Notes: generated by a model from the letters alone, not told the origin. Counted from the stretch's first letter, positions 39,341-48,574 are shown. The stretch: 64,000 nt of DNA from Sphingosinicella sp. LHD-64 (GCF_031157375.1 NZ_JAVIFV010000003.1:434001-498000); one strand, 5' to 3'. Made by a program: numbers and translations.

Positions 39341-41683
39341 ATGACCAGGACCACGGGCGCGCGGCGCGCCACCTTGGCAGCATCGGCAGGCTTGCTGGCG
39401 CTCGGCGTCGCCATGCCCGCCGCGGCGCAGGACACCCAGCTGGCGGCGGCCGATACCGACCAGAACGAGATCATCGTCACCGCGCAGCGACGCACCCAGA
39501 CCCTGCTCGAAGTGCCCCAGTCGGTCTCCGTGGTCGGCGGCGAGACGCTGGAGCGGCAGCAGGCGACGAGCTTCCTCGATTATGCCCAGCTCGTCCCCGG
39601 CCTCAGCATCACCCAGGACAATCCCGGTGAATCGCGCGTCATCCTGCGCGGCATCAACACCGGATCGGTCGCCTCGACCGTGTCGATCTACGTCGACGAT
39701 GTGCCGTTCGGATCGAGCGGCAGCCTCTCCAATGCCGGCGAGCTCGCCGGCGACTTCGACACGTTCGACGTCGCGCGGATCGAGGTGCTGCGCGGGCCGC
39801 AGGGGACGCTCTACGGCGCCAACTCGCTCGGCGGCACGCTCAAGTTCGTGACCGCCGCGCCCGCCTTCGACCGGTTCGAGGCGCGCGGGCAGGCCGGGGT
39901 CGAGTTCGTCGACGACGGCGGCACCGGCTGGTCAGGCAACGCGCTGGTCAACCTGCCGGTCACCGACATGCTCGCGATCCGGGCGAGCGGCTTCTATCGG
40001 CGCAATGCCGGCTATGTCGACACGGTCGGCCGGTCGGGCGAGGACGTCAACCGGTCCGACAGCTATGGCGGCCGCGTCTCGGTGCTGTTCGAGCCGACCG
40101 ACAATTTCTCGGTCCGGCTGTTCGCGATGGCGCAGAATATCCGCACCGATTCGCCCTCCACCTACGAGGTCGATCCTGCGACGCTCGAGCCGGTCAATGC
40201 GCTGACCGGTCTCGCCAGCGACGAGCGGACGCGCTTCGAGCGGATCGCCGAGTTCAACGATTTCGACTACCGGCTCTACAGCGGCACGCTCGACTGGGAT
40301 CTCGGCTTCGCGACGCTGACCTCGGTCACCAGCTATGCCACGCTCGACCAGCGGTCGATCACCGATTTCAGCAACACCGCCGAACGGGATCTGGTCAACG
40401 CGTTCGTCGCACCGACGGCACCGGGGACGGTCGGCCTCGCCTTCCAGGCCGACATCGACACCGACAAGTTCACCCAGGAGGTGCGTCTCGCCTCGCCCGA
40501 TTCCGGCACGATCGAATGGCTGGTCGGCGCCTATTACACCCGCGAGAACGCGCTGCTGTTCCAGCGCTTCCAGCCCTTCGATCTGGCGACGCAGGCACTG
40601 CTCCCGACCGAAGTCACGCTTGCGCCCGGCGTGACGGTGCCCGAGATCGTCTTCGTCACTCTCGATTCCAACTATGAGGAGGTTGCCGGCTTCGCGAGCG
40701 CGACCTGGCACATCTCGCCGCGCTTCGAGGTTACGGCGGGCGGCCGCTACAGCCACAACAGCCAGGATTCGGTGCAGTTCACCTCGATCTTCGGCGGGGA
40801 CGAGACGATCACCGGCGACTCGTCCGAAAGCGTCTTCACCTGGTCGGTCGCGCCGCGCTTCGAGATCAACGAGCGCACCTCGCTCTATGCGCGCGTCGCC
40901 AAGGGCTATCGCCCCGGCGGGCCGAATGCGGTGCCGCCCGGCGCGCCGGCCGATTTTCCGGCCACATTCCGGGCCGACACCCTGGTCAGCTACGAGATCG
41001 GCCTGCGCGGCGAGACGGAGGACCGGACCTTCGCCTTCGACGCATCGCTCTTCTACCTCGACTGGAAGAATATCCTGATCAACACGGTGTTCATCGATCC
41101 GGACACCGGCACCGCCTTCGGCACCAACGGCAACGGCCGGCGGGCGCGCAGCCTCGGCGCCGAGGCGACCGCGACGCTGCGCCCGATGCGCGGCCTCACC
41201 GCGGTCCTCAACCTCGCCTATACCGACGCCGAGCTGCGGGACGACACCACGCCGGAGGACGGCGCGCTCAATCTGGTCGGCGGCCTCAGGGGCGACAAGC
41301 TGCCCTACACGCCCGAATTCTCGATGAGCCTCTCCACGGACTATGAATGGACGCTCTCGGGCTCGACCCGCGCCTTCGTCGGCGGCAATGTCCGGCTGGT
41401 GAGCGATCAGACCGGCGGCTTCGATCCCGACTACCGCGCCGTGTTCGGACGGCGCCCGGAGCTCGACGGCTATACGACCGTCGACCTGCGCGCCGGCGTC
41501 GATTTCGAGCATTTCTCGGTCACCGCCTATGTCCGCAACCTCACCAATTCGCGCGGGCTGGTCAGCACGAGCGGCTATCCGCGGCAGATTCCGCCAGTGG
41601 TGGGCGGCAACGACGTGCCGCTGGCCTTCGCCTCGTCGATCCGGCCGCGCACCATCGGCTTCACGCTCGGCGCGCGCTTCTAA
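39341..41683 (+). CDS. TonB-dependent receptor, peptide/catabolic operon
   Basis: Outer-membrane receptor of 780 residues with a signal peptide (LAASAGLLALGVAMPAAAQ), TonB box-like NEIIVTAQRR, a plug (VILRGINTGSVASTVSIYVDD, IEVLRGPQGTLYGANSLGGTL) and a barrel ending in FTLGARF. The RTQTLLEVPQSVSVV plug start is of the broad group annotated as catabolic receptors, not the siderophore group. No Fur-like box is nearby and it is embedded in the peptide operon, so it most likely imports oligopeptides or a D-amino-acid-containing compound. The ATG at 39341 has GAAGGAA upstream; an ATG at 39317 overlaps the previous stop but lacks a ribosome site. Confidence 0.9.
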   Translation: MTRTTGARRATLAASAGLLALGVAMPAAAQDTQLAAADTDQNEIIVTAQRRTQTLLEVPQSVSVVGGETLERQQATSFLDYAQLVPGLSITQDNPGESRVILRGINTGSVASTVSIYVDDVPFGSSGSLSNAGELAGDFDTFDVARIEVLRGPQGTLYGANSLGGTLKFVTAAPAFDRFEARGQAGVEFVDDGGTGWSGNALVNLPVTDMLAIRASGFYRRNAGYVDTVGRSGEDVNRSDSYGGRVSVLFEPTDNFSVRLFAMAQNIRTDSPSTYEVDPATLEPVNALTGLASDERTRFERIAEFNDFDYRLYSGTLDWDLGFATLTSVTSYATLDQRSITDFSNTAERDLVNAFVAPTAPGTVGLAFQADIDTDKFTQEVRLASPDSGTIEWLVGAYYTRENALLFQRFQPFDLATQALLPTEVTLAPGVTVPEIVFVTLDSNYEEVAGFASATWHISPRFEVTAGGRYSHNSQDSVQFTSIFGGDETITGDSSESVFTWSVAPRFEINERTSLYARVAKGYRPGGPNAVPPGAPADFPATFRADTLVSYEIGLRGETEDRTFAFDASLFYLDWKNILINTVFIDPDTGTAFGTNGNGRRARSLGAEATATLRPMRGLTAVLNLAYTDAELRDDTTPEDGALNLVGGLRGDKLPYTPEFSMSLSTDYEWTLSGSTRAFVGGNVRLVSDQTGGFDPDYRAVFGRRPELDGYTTVDLRAGVDFEHFSVTAYVRNLTNSRGLVSTSGYPRQIPPVVGGNDVPLAFASSIRPRTIGFTLGARF

Positions 41684-41725
41684 CGCGCGCCTGTCGGCTT
41701 AACCCCGTGTCCGGAAAGTAAGGCG

Positions 41726-42802
41726 TTGCATAACTCAGCCCACAAGAGACCGGCCCAGCCAGCGCAAGGCAGGCACTCCGGCTCGGTCGGCCAGCTCGAC
41801 CTGCCGACGCCTTACCTGCTGTTCCTCGGCGACGTCACCGAGGCGGGATATGCCAAGACCGCCTTCGGTCTGCGGGACTGGGCACCGGACAAATGCGTGG
41901 GCGAGTATGCGCTGCCGGGCGCGACCGTCTCGGCGGACCTGCCCCGTCTGTCGCCCACGGACGCGGCGGCGCAAGGGGCGAAGGCGCTCGTCATCGGCAT
42001 CGCCAACACCGGCGGGGTGCTCGCCCCGAGCTGGATTCCGGCGCTGCTCGAGGCGCTGGACGTCGGGCTCGACGTCATCAGCGGCATGCACAGCCGGCTC
42101 GGCGATCATCCGCTGCTGCGCGAGCGGGCCGAGCGGCTCGGCCGGCGCCTGATCGACGTCCGCCGCCCGCCCGCCGGCATTCCGATCGCGACCGGCCTCA
42201 AGCGCAGCGGCATGCGGCTGCTCACCGTCGGCACCGATTGCGCGCTCGGCAAGAAATATACAGCGCTGGCGATCGCCCGCGGCTTCTCGGAACGCGGGCT
42301 GACGGCCGAGTTCCGCGCGACCGGCCAGACCGGCATCATGATCGCCGGCAGCGGCATGCCGATGGACGCGGTGGTCGCCGATTTCGCCGCCGGCGCCGCC
42401 GAGCTGCTGAGCCCCGATACGGACCCGGGCCACTGGGATGTGATCGAAGGCCAGGGCTCGATCCTCCATCCCGCCTATTCGGGCGTGTCGCTGGCGCTGT
42501 TGCACGGCAGCCAGCCGGACGTCATCGTCGTCTGCCATGACACGTCGCGCGCCATGCTGCTCGGCCACGAGCCCTTTCCAGTGCCCGGGGTGGGGGAGGT
42601 GATCGACCTCACCATCCGGCTTGGGCAGCGCGTCAATCCGGCGATCCGCTGCGGCGGCGTGACGATCAACACCTCGGCGCTCGATCCGGATGCGGCGGCA
42701 GTGCTTCTGGACCGCGAGGCCAGCCGGCTCGGGCTCCCGGTCGCCGATCCGATGCGCGGCGGCGATCGGTTCGCGCGCCTGCTCGACGCCTGCCTCGCCT
42801 GA
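41726..42802 (+). CDS. dgcN: D-glutamate N-acetyltransferase type protein (DgcN, DUF1611)
   Basis: Product of 358 residues of the DUF1611 family. It has an N-terminal Rossmann-like domain (PYLLFLGDVTEAGYAKTAFGL, ALVIGIANTGG) and a P-loop-like GTDCALGKKYTAL at about residue 172 in the C-terminal domain, followed by VIEGQGSILHPAYSGVSLALLHGSQPD. DgcN acetylates D-glutamate so that DgcA can racemise the product; both types are present in this operon. The start is a TTG at 41726 with GGAAAGTAAGG upstream; there is no better in-frame ATG before the conserved LPTPYLLFLGD. Overlaps the next gene by 1 bp. Confidence 0.88.
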   Translation: MHNSAHKRPAQPAQGRHSGSVGQLDLPTPYLLFLGDVTEAGYAKTAFGLRDWAPDKCVGEYALPGATVSADLPRLSPTDAAAQGAKALVIGIANTGGVLAPSWIPALLEALDVGLDVISGMHSRLGDHPLLRERAERLGRRLIDVRRPPAGIPIATGLKRSGMRLLTVGTDCALGKKYTALAIARGFSERGLTAEFRATGQTGIMIAGSGMPMDAVVADFAAGAAELLSPDTDPGHWDVIEGQGSILHPAYSGVSLALLHGSQPDVIVVCHDTSRAMLLGHEPFPVPGVGEVIDLTIRLGQRVNPAIRCGGVTINTSALDPDAAAVLLDREASRLGLPVADPMRGGDRFARLLDACLA

Positions 42803-43932
42803 TGTCCGCCGCGACGGGATCGAGATCGAGCTTCTTCCAGCGCTTCCTGCTGCCCGGCCTCGCCTTCAAGGCGGTGGTGATCGGCGGCGGCTATGCCACG
42901 GGGCGCGAGCTGGTCGAGTTCTTCCTGCCGAGCGGCCCCTGGGGCGGTATCGCCGCGATCGCGCTCGCCACTTGCGTGTGGAGCCTGGTCTGCGCCGCCA
43001 CCTTCCTGTTCGCCCGTGCGACCGGGGCGCTGGACTATCGCACCTTCTTCCAGCACCTGCTCGGGCCGGCCTGGGTGCTGTTCGAGGTCGCCTATTTCCT
43101 GTTCATCATCCTCGTCCTCGCCGTGTTCGGCGCCGCGGCCGGCGCGCTCGGCGCGGCCGCGCTCGGCTGGCCGGAGATCGCCGGCACGCTCGTCCTGATG
43201 GCCGGCATCGTCTCCTTCGCCGCCTTCGGCAACAGCTCGGTCGAGCGCCTGTTCAAGTGGGTTTCGGTGCTGCTCTACGGCGTCTACGCCGCCTTCCTCG
43301 TGCTCGCGCTGCTCAGCTTCGGCGACCGGATCGCGGCCAATTTCTCGCTGCCCGCGCAAAGCAGCGGCTGGGCGCTGGGCGGCCTCACCTATGCCGGCTA
43401 CAATGTCGTCGGCGCCGTCGTCATCCTGCCCGTGGTCCGGCACATGACCAGCAACCGCGACGCGATCGCCGCCGGGCTGATCGCCGGGCCGCTGGCAATG
43501 CTACCCGCCCTGCTCTTCTTCGTCTGCATGATCGCCTATTACCCTGCGATCGGTGCCGAGACGCTGCCGTCCGATTTCCTGCTCGCCCAGCTCGATCTGC
43601 CTGCCTTCCGGCTGCTCTTCCAGCTGATGATTTTCTCGGCCCTGCTGGAGAGCGGGACCGGACTCGTCCACGCCATCAACGAGCGGATCGACAAGACCTG
43701 GCGGGCGCGGCGCGGGACGGCGCTCTCCGCCACTGCCCGGCTCGTGGTCGCAGGGCTGATCCTGATCGGCTCGATCTTCCTCGCCACCCGCTTCGGCCTC
43801 GTGGCACTCATCGCCGAAGGCTATGGCGTCTTCGGCTACGTCATCCTGGCGATCTTCGTCCTGCCGCTCGCGACAATCGGCGTCGCGCGGATCCTCAAGT
43901 CATCTCCCGGAGGCGCTCATGCTGCGACTTAA
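42802..43932 (+). CDS. YkvI-like integral membrane protein, probable amino-acid permease
   Basis: Product of 376 residues with about ten hydrophobic helices, resembling the uncharacterised YkvI group of the amino acid-polyamine-organocation superfamily. Recognisable parts are LPGLAFKAVVIGGGYATGRELVEFFL at the start (the unwound helix-1 region GGGYATGRE), LTYAGYNVVGAVVILPVVRHM in the middle and LESGTGLVHAINERIDK near the end. No substrate is assigned for the family. In this operon glutamate, another amino acid, or their export is the natural guess. It overlaps both neighbours (1 bp and 14 bp). Confidence 0.8.
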   Translation: MSAATGSRSSFFQRFLLPGLAFKAVVIGGGYATGRELVEFFLPSGPWGGIAAIALATCVWSLVCAATFLFARATGALDYRTFFQHLLGPAWVLFEVAYFLFIILVLAVFGAAAGALGAAALGWPEIAGTLVLMAGIVSFAAFGNSSVERLFKWVSVLLYGVYAAFLVLALLSFGDRIAANFSLPAQSSGWALGGLTYAGYNVVGAVVILPVVRHMTSNRDAIAAGLIAGPLAMLPALLFFVCMIAYYPAIGAETLPSDFLLAQLDLPAFRLLFQLMIFSALLESGTGLVHAINERIDKTWRARRGTALSATARLVVAGLILIGSIFLATRFGLVALIAEGYGVFGYVILAIFVLPLATIGVARILKSSPGGAHAAT

Positions 43933-45511
43933 GAGCCTTGCCCTTTGCCTGCTGCTGATCCTGCCCGCGCCGGCACTGGCCGATCCGCCGGCGGGCTTCG
44001 CCGAGCGGGTCGAGCGGCTGCGCGAGAGCCTCGGCGTGCCCGGCGCGACGATCGCGATCGTCGAGAACGGCCGCGTCACCATGACCCAGGGCTTCGGCAT
44101 CCGGCAGATCGGGCGGACGCAGCGGGTCGATGCCGACACGATCTTCGCCACCGGATCGACCGGCAAGGCCTTCACCGTCGCCGCGCTCGCCCTCCTCGTC
44201 GACCAAGGCCGGATCCGCTGGGACGACAAGGTCATCGATCACATGCCCGATTTCCGCATGTGGGATCCCTGGGTGACGCGCGAGATGACCATCCGCGACC
44301 TCCTCGTCCACAGAAGCGGCCTCGGCCTCGGCGCCGGCGACCTGCTGTTCGTGCCAAGGAGCGATCTCTCCCGCGCCGAGACGGTGCGGCGTCTGCGCCA
44401 CATCCGCCCGGCGACGAGCTTCCGCAGCGGCTATGCGTATGACAACGTCCTCTACATGGTCGCCGGCCAACTGATCGAGGAGGTCACCGGCCAGACCTGG
44501 GAGGCGTTCGTCCGCCGCAACATCTTCCGCCCGCTCGGCATGACCAATTCGACCGTCGACGACGCAGGTCGCCTCGCCAGCCGCAACTATGCCCGGCCCC
44601 ATGCCCGGCTCAACGGGCCGATCCGCGGCACCGGCGACCAGGAGATGCTCGGCCCGGAAACCGACATTGCGGCCAATGCCGCGCCCGCCGGAGGCTTGGC
44701 GATCAGCGCCAACGACATGGTCCACTGGCTCAATGCCCAGCTTGCCCGCGGCGCGCTGCCGGACGGCGGTCGCCTGTTCAGCGAGGCGCAGGCGCGGGAG
44801 ATGTGGCAGCCGGTGGTGATCCAGCCGATCGGCGAAGTGCCGGAGAATTTGCGCGCGACCCAGCCGATGTTCGACACCTATGCGCTCGGCTGGGACGTGC
44901 GCGACTATCGCGGCGCCCGGATCATCTGGCATGGCGGCGCCGTGTTCGGCTCGCTCGCCGCGGTCGTGCTGATCCCCGAGCGCCATGTCGGCTTCTACAT
45001 CGCGGTCAACAGCGAGGAAGGCGAGATGGTCCGCGGCTTCATGTACGAGCTCATCGACCATTATCTCGGCCTGCCGCGGGACAGCTGGCCGGAGAAGCTC
45101 CACGACTTCGTCACCCAGCGCCGCCAGGCGGCGGTCGCCAGCCTGCAGGCGCCGCAGGCGCAGCCCGCCGACATCGGTCCCTCGCTGCCGCTCGCCCGCT
45201 ATGCCGGCGACTATAGCGATCCCTGGTACGGGACGATCAACATCCGCGAGGAGAACGGCGCCCTCACCGTCGCCTTCCCGCACACGCCGGGCCTCACCGC
45301 CACGCTGGAGCACTGGCAGTACGAGACGTTCCGCACCCGCTTCAACGACCGGAACATGGAGCCGGCCTACGTCACCTTCCAGCTCGACGCGGAGGGCAAG
45401 GTCGATCGCATCACGATGCGCGCCATCTCGCCGCTCGCCGATTTCAGCTTCGACTATCACGACCTGCTGTTCACGCCGGTCGCCGCAGCGGGCGCGGCGC
45501 CGTCGCCCTGA
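43919..45511 (+). CDS. Secreted serine hydrolase, beta-lactamase class C family (second copy)
   Basis: Product of 530 residues with a signal peptide (LALCLLLILPAPALA). Active-site motifs: STGK in ATGSTGKAFTVAA (SxxK), YDN in SGYAYDNVLYMVAGQ and HGG in IIWHGGAVFGSLA. After residue 400 a DUF3471-like beta-barrel extension follows (LARYAGDYSDPWYGTINIREEN). The architecture fits D-aminopeptidases and related hydrolases. It differs from the first operon gene in lacking membrane helices, so it is soluble in the periplasm. The ATG at 43919 has CGGAGG upstream and overlaps the permease gene by 14 bp. Last gene of the operon; convergent with the PHP hydrolase. Confidence 0.9.
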   Translation: MLRLKSLALCLLLILPAPALADPPAGFAERVERLRESLGVPGATIAIVENGRVTMTQGFGIRQIGRTQRVDADTIFATGSTGKAFTVAALALLVDQGRIRWDDKVIDHMPDFRMWDPWVTREMTIRDLLVHRSGLGLGAGDLLFVPRSDLSRAETVRRLRHIRPATSFRSGYAYDNVLYMVAGQLIEEVTGQTWEAFVRRNIFRPLGMTNSTVDDAGRLASRNYARPHARLNGPIRGTGDQEMLGPETDIAANAAPAGGLAISANDMVHWLNAQLARGALPDGGRLFSEAQAREMWQPVVIQPIGEVPENLRATQPMFDTYALGWDVRDYRGARIIWHGGAVFGSLAAVVLIPERHVGFYIAVNSEEGEMVRGFMYELIDHYLGLPRDSWPEKLHDFVTQRRQAAVASLQAPQAQPADIGPSLPLARYAGDYSDPWYGTINIREENGALTVAFPHTPGLTATLEHWQYETFRTRFNDRNMEPAYVTFQLDAEGKVDRITMRAISPLADFSFDYHDLLFTPVAAAGAAPSP

Positions 45512-45521
45512 CGTCGCGCCC

Positions 45522-47960
45522 TTACTGCCCGCCGCGCGCCTCGAGCAGGCGACGGGCCTCGGCGAAACGGGCGCGGATGCGCGGAATCTCCGCGTCGCGA
45601 TAGCCCGTGTCGAGCCGGGCCTCGGCGACGGCCATCCAGCGCAGCAGATCGGCGGCCGCCCGGCGCGCGGCGGCGGGGTCGCTGCTGCCGACCGCGCCGA
45701 ACCAGATCGGCGCGGTATGGGCGAAGGGATAGCTGTCCTGCACCGGCCACCGCGTGGCGCCGCCATGGACGCGCGCCGCCACCCAGCCGCCCGGCGGGAC
45801 GTCGATCCGGCCTAAATAGCGGCGATGTCCGGCGTCGCCGAGGCCCTCGCCGCGCCATACGACCTCGCCATTGACCAGGATCTCGACCTCCTCGACCGGC
45901 GTCGGCGACCAGGCATCGAGCTGCCACTCGACGCTGGCGGGGCCGGCCGCGACCACGCCGCCGGGCCCGCTGCCGGCCACGTGGAAATCGAGCTGCGGCC
46001 CGGTCGAGACGAAGCTGCGGCCGCGGCGGACGGCGTCCAGGAAGCTCGCCAGGCTGAGCGGCCCTTCGGGCCTGGCGTAGATCCGGGTCGATCCGACCGC
46101 CATCGTGCGGTGGAAATTGTGCATGGCGTCGCTGCCGGCCGACGGCATGACCGGCAGGCCGAGATTGAGCAGCCGGTACCAGGCGGCGCTCGATCCCAGT
46201 TCGTCGCTCCACAGGCAGACGATGTCGATCAGGTCGACGTCGCCGAGCAGGGCATCGGGGACGAGCTCGAGCGGCAAGCCAGTCGGCGGGCCCCCGGCCG
46301 GGAAGGGATCGCGCTCGTTGACCGGATGGACATAGGCGTTCACCCCGCCATGGGCGCGGGCGAAGCCGAGCGCGTCGGCATTGGGCCGGTCCAGCGCGCC
46401 GTAGACCGGATAGCCGGGCCCGGAGAACCAGGGCGCATAGAGCGCGTCGGCGCCGATCACCGCGACATGACCGAGGAAATGGGAACGCACTTCCTGCGCG
46501 AAGGCGATGAGCGGCGGCTCGGTGCGCCGCCAGCCCCACCAATGCTGGTCCATCAGCTGGGTGTGGAGATTGGCGAGTTGCGGCGTCGCGACGTCGAGCC
46601 CCTCGCCCCGCATGTCGAGGACGAGATCCTCCGGGGTCAGCTGATAGGGGCCGCCGTAGTTGAGATGGGTGTGGAGGTCGGCCGAATACCAGCCGCGGCG
46701 CGCCCCGTCGAAGCCGGTGAACGGAATGTCGAGGTCGACGGTCGCGGTCTCGCCCGCCCGCAACGTGCGCGAGACGGTGGCGGCACCGTCGAAACCGTGG
46801 CTCGCCGCAACGCGCACCGGGCCCGCCGGCACCTCCAGCGTGACGATCCCGGGGCTGTAGAAATAGACCATCCCGTTCTGGCCGTCGAAGCGCGCCATGC
46901 CGTCGGTCGGAACGAGCGGATGGCCGCCCGCGCCGGTCACCGACAGGCGGGCCGCGACATGGGCGCCGCTGTCCCCACGACGCGTGCGGATCGACAGGTG
47001 CGCCGTCGCCGCGCCCCATTGCCACGACAGCGGCGAGACGTCCTCCGGCGCGCCGCCGACGGCCGGGACGCGATAGAGCCGGAAGCGCTCGTCCTGTCCG
47101 GCCTCGACGAAATAGACGAAAGTCCCGTCGCGGCTCCAGCTCGGGGTGAGTGGATAACGTGCCGACGGCGCGAGACGGATCGTCGATCCACCGTCGGCGT
47201 CGGCGAGCAGCAGCTGCCAGCCTTCGCCGTCCGGCACGGTGGCGGCATAGCTTCGGACGGCCGCGGAGGTGCGCAGGTGCGGCGCGATACCGTCCTGGCG
47301 CAGCGCCCGTCGCGATCCGTCGCCGAGGTTGAGGAGCACGAGGCCCTCGGCCGACCCTCGCTTGTCGACGATCAGCAGCTCCGCGCCATTGGCGAGCGGC
47401 TGGGGCTGGAGCTCGGGTTGCTCGGCGGTAGTGAGGCGGGTCCGTTCGCCGCTCGCCAGATCGATCCGCCAGATGTCGAGGCCGCCGGCTTCCGCCGAAC
47501 TGTAGAACAGGCTGCGGCCGTCCGGTGCGAAGGCCGGGTCGAGATCGAGGCCGGGGCTGTCGACCAGCACCCGCTCGCGCCCTGATCCGGCATCGATCAG
47601 CATGATCGAGGTGTCGCGGCTGTCGTCGCGCACGAAGGCGATCTGCCGGCCGTCGGGCGACCAGGCGGGCCGCGAATCCACGCCGGCACCGCGCGTCAGC
47701 CGGCGCGCCTCGCGCGTCTCGGCGTCCATCAGCCAGAGCCAGCCGCGTGCCGCCAGCGCGATCGTGCGGCCGTCGGGCGACGGCGCCGGATCGGTCGGCC
47801 CCGCCGCCAGCGTCGGCAGGTTGTAGCCCTCCAGATAGACATGATGCCGGACGCCCGCGACCTTGGGATAGCGATTCGTCCACTGTCCGTCGGCCGGGGC
47901 GGCGAGGAGAAAGGCCGGCAGCAACGCCGCGATCAGCCGAGACCTGGTCGAGCCGGACAT
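45522..47960 (-). CDS. CehA/McbA family metallohydrolase with N-terminal PD40 propeller
   Basis: Secreted protein of 812 residues. After a signal peptide (RLIAALLPAFLLAAPADGQ) come WD40-like PD40 repeats (DPAPSPDGRTIALAA, SRPAWSPDGRQIAFVRDD, DPAFAPDGRSLFYSS, TPSWSRDGTFVYFVE). From about residue 410 a PHP-type metal hydrolase follows with HxH in YSADLHTHLNYGG, HPVNERDPF and GSDAMHNFHRT. The family is named after carbaryl hydrolases (CehA, McbA), but most members have unknown ester or amide substrates. The ATG at 47960 has AAGAGGGG upstream. It is convergent with the D-peptide operon; a role in it is not established. Confidence 0.88.
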   Translation of the reverse strand: MSGSTRSRLIAALLPAFLLAAPADGQWTNRYPKVAGVRHHVYLEGYNLPTLAAGPTDPAPSPDGRTIALAARGWLWLMDAETREARRLTRGAGVDSRPAWSPDGRQIAFVRDDSRDTSIMLIDAGSGRERVLVDSPGLDLDPAFAPDGRSLFYSSAEAGGLDIWRIDLASGERTRLTTAEQPELQPQPLANGAELLIVDKRGSAEGLVLLNLGDGSRRALRQDGIAPHLRTSAAVRSYAATVPDGEGWQLLLADADGGSTIRLAPSARYPLTPSWSRDGTFVYFVEAGQDERFRLYRVPAVGGAPEDVSPLSWQWGAATAHLSIRTRRGDSGAHVAARLSVTGAGGHPLVPTDGMARFDGQNGMVYFYSPGIVTLEVPAGPVRVAASHGFDGAATVSRTLRAGETATVDLDIPFTGFDGARRGWYSADLHTHLNYGGPYQLTPEDLVLDMRGEGLDVATPQLANLHTQLMDQHWWGWRRTEPPLIAFAQEVRSHFLGHVAVIGADALYAPWFSGPGYPVYGALDRPNADALGFARAHGGVNAYVHPVNERDPFPAGGPPTGLPLELVPDALLGDVDLIDIVCLWSDELGSSAAWYRLLNLGLPVMPSAGSDAMHNFHRTMAVGSTRIYARPEGPLSLASFLDAVRRGRSFVSTGPQLDFHVAGSGPGGVVAAGPASVEWQLDAWSPTPVEEVEILVNGEVVWRGEGLGDAGHRRYLGRIDVPPGGWVAARVHGGATRWPVQDSYPFAHTAPIWFGAVGSSDPAAARRAAADLLRWMAVAEARLDTGYRDAEIPRIRARFAEARRLLEARGGQ

Positions 47961-48001
47961 GCGCACCCCTCTTGGCTGGCGGGAAGACGAGGCGGTCATG
48001 C

Positions 48002-48050
48002 CCAATCGTGGCGCGCCTGTCCAATCGCCGATCAATCGCTCGTCCAATCG
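48002..48050. repeat. Four short direct repeats of (C/T)CAATCG in a divergent promoter region
   Basis: Copies at 48002, 48021, 48032 and 48044, the last three spaced 11-12 bp, about one helical turn. They lie between the divergent starts at 47960 and 48076. Possible regulator sites; could also be chance. Confidence 0.35.
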
Positions 48051-48075
48051 CTGGCAAGGGCGGCGCAGCCATGCG

Positions 48076-48471
48076 ATGATCCCACGCATGTTGTTGCTCG
48101 CGCTCGCCCTTTTCGCTGCACCGCCCGGCATGGCCGGGGACTGGCGGACGGAGGACGGGTCGGCGATCGTCCGGATCGGCGACTGCGGCAACAGGGTGTG
48201 CGGGCGGATCGTGCGGGTGCTGAATCCGGCTGCGCCACCCAATGATGCCAACAATCCCGATCGCGCGCAGCGCAACCGCCCGTTGGCGGGTCTCGCCGTG
48301 CTGAGCGGCTTTTCGCGCAACGGCGCGGGCGACCTTCAGGGCACCGCCTACGATCCCAAATCGGGCCGCAGCTATCGCGCCTATCTCGCCGTCGGCGCCG
48401 ATGGCACGCTGCGCGTCACCGGCTGCATCGCCTTCCTCTGCCGCTCCCAGACCTGGCGCCGGGTGCGCTGA
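48076..48471 (+). CDS. DUF2147 family secreted protein
   Basis: Product of 131 residues with a signal peptide (MLLLALALFAAPPGMAGDW). Typical DUF2147 features follow: W-R-TEDG-SAIVRIGDCGNRVCGRIV with two cysteines, GLAVLSGFSRNG and the C-terminal GCIAFLCRSQTWRRV with two more. The family is periplasmic and uncharacterised; one structural relative binds fatty acids. Two Met codons, 48076 and 48088, are possible; neither has a strong Shine-Dalgarno site. Confidence 0.88.
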   Translation: MIPRMLLLALALFAAPPGMAGDWRTEDGSAIVRIGDCGNRVCGRIVRVLNPAAPPNDANNPDRAQRNRPLAGLAVLSGFSRNGAGDLQGTAYDPKSGRSYRAYLAVGADGTLRVTGCIAFLCRSQTWRRVR

Positions 48472-48512
48472 AGCCCAAAAACGGCGCCTTCATCCTTTCT
48501 TTGTCAATTTCT

Positions 48513-48534
48513 CCGACACTGCGCCAGGTGTCGG
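48513..48534. promoter_or_regulatory. Inverted repeat upstream of the Xrt glycosyltransferase gene
   Basis: CCGACAC (48513-48519) and GTGTCGG (48528-48534) with an 8-bp spacer, 41 bp before the start at 48575; GTGT also pairs with a later ACAC (48544 region). Candidate operator, possibly for PrsR, whose family name refers to a conserved box upstream of PEP-CTERM genes. Inference only. Confidence 0.4.
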
Positions 48535-48574
48535 ACGGGCTTACACCTGACGCGACGGCCGGGGCGGCGACGCC

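Noticed and set aside
39341-41683. Third TonB receptor as an iron receptor
   Set aside because: No Fur-like box nearby, embedded in a peptide-catabolic operon, and the plug is of the catabolic group.
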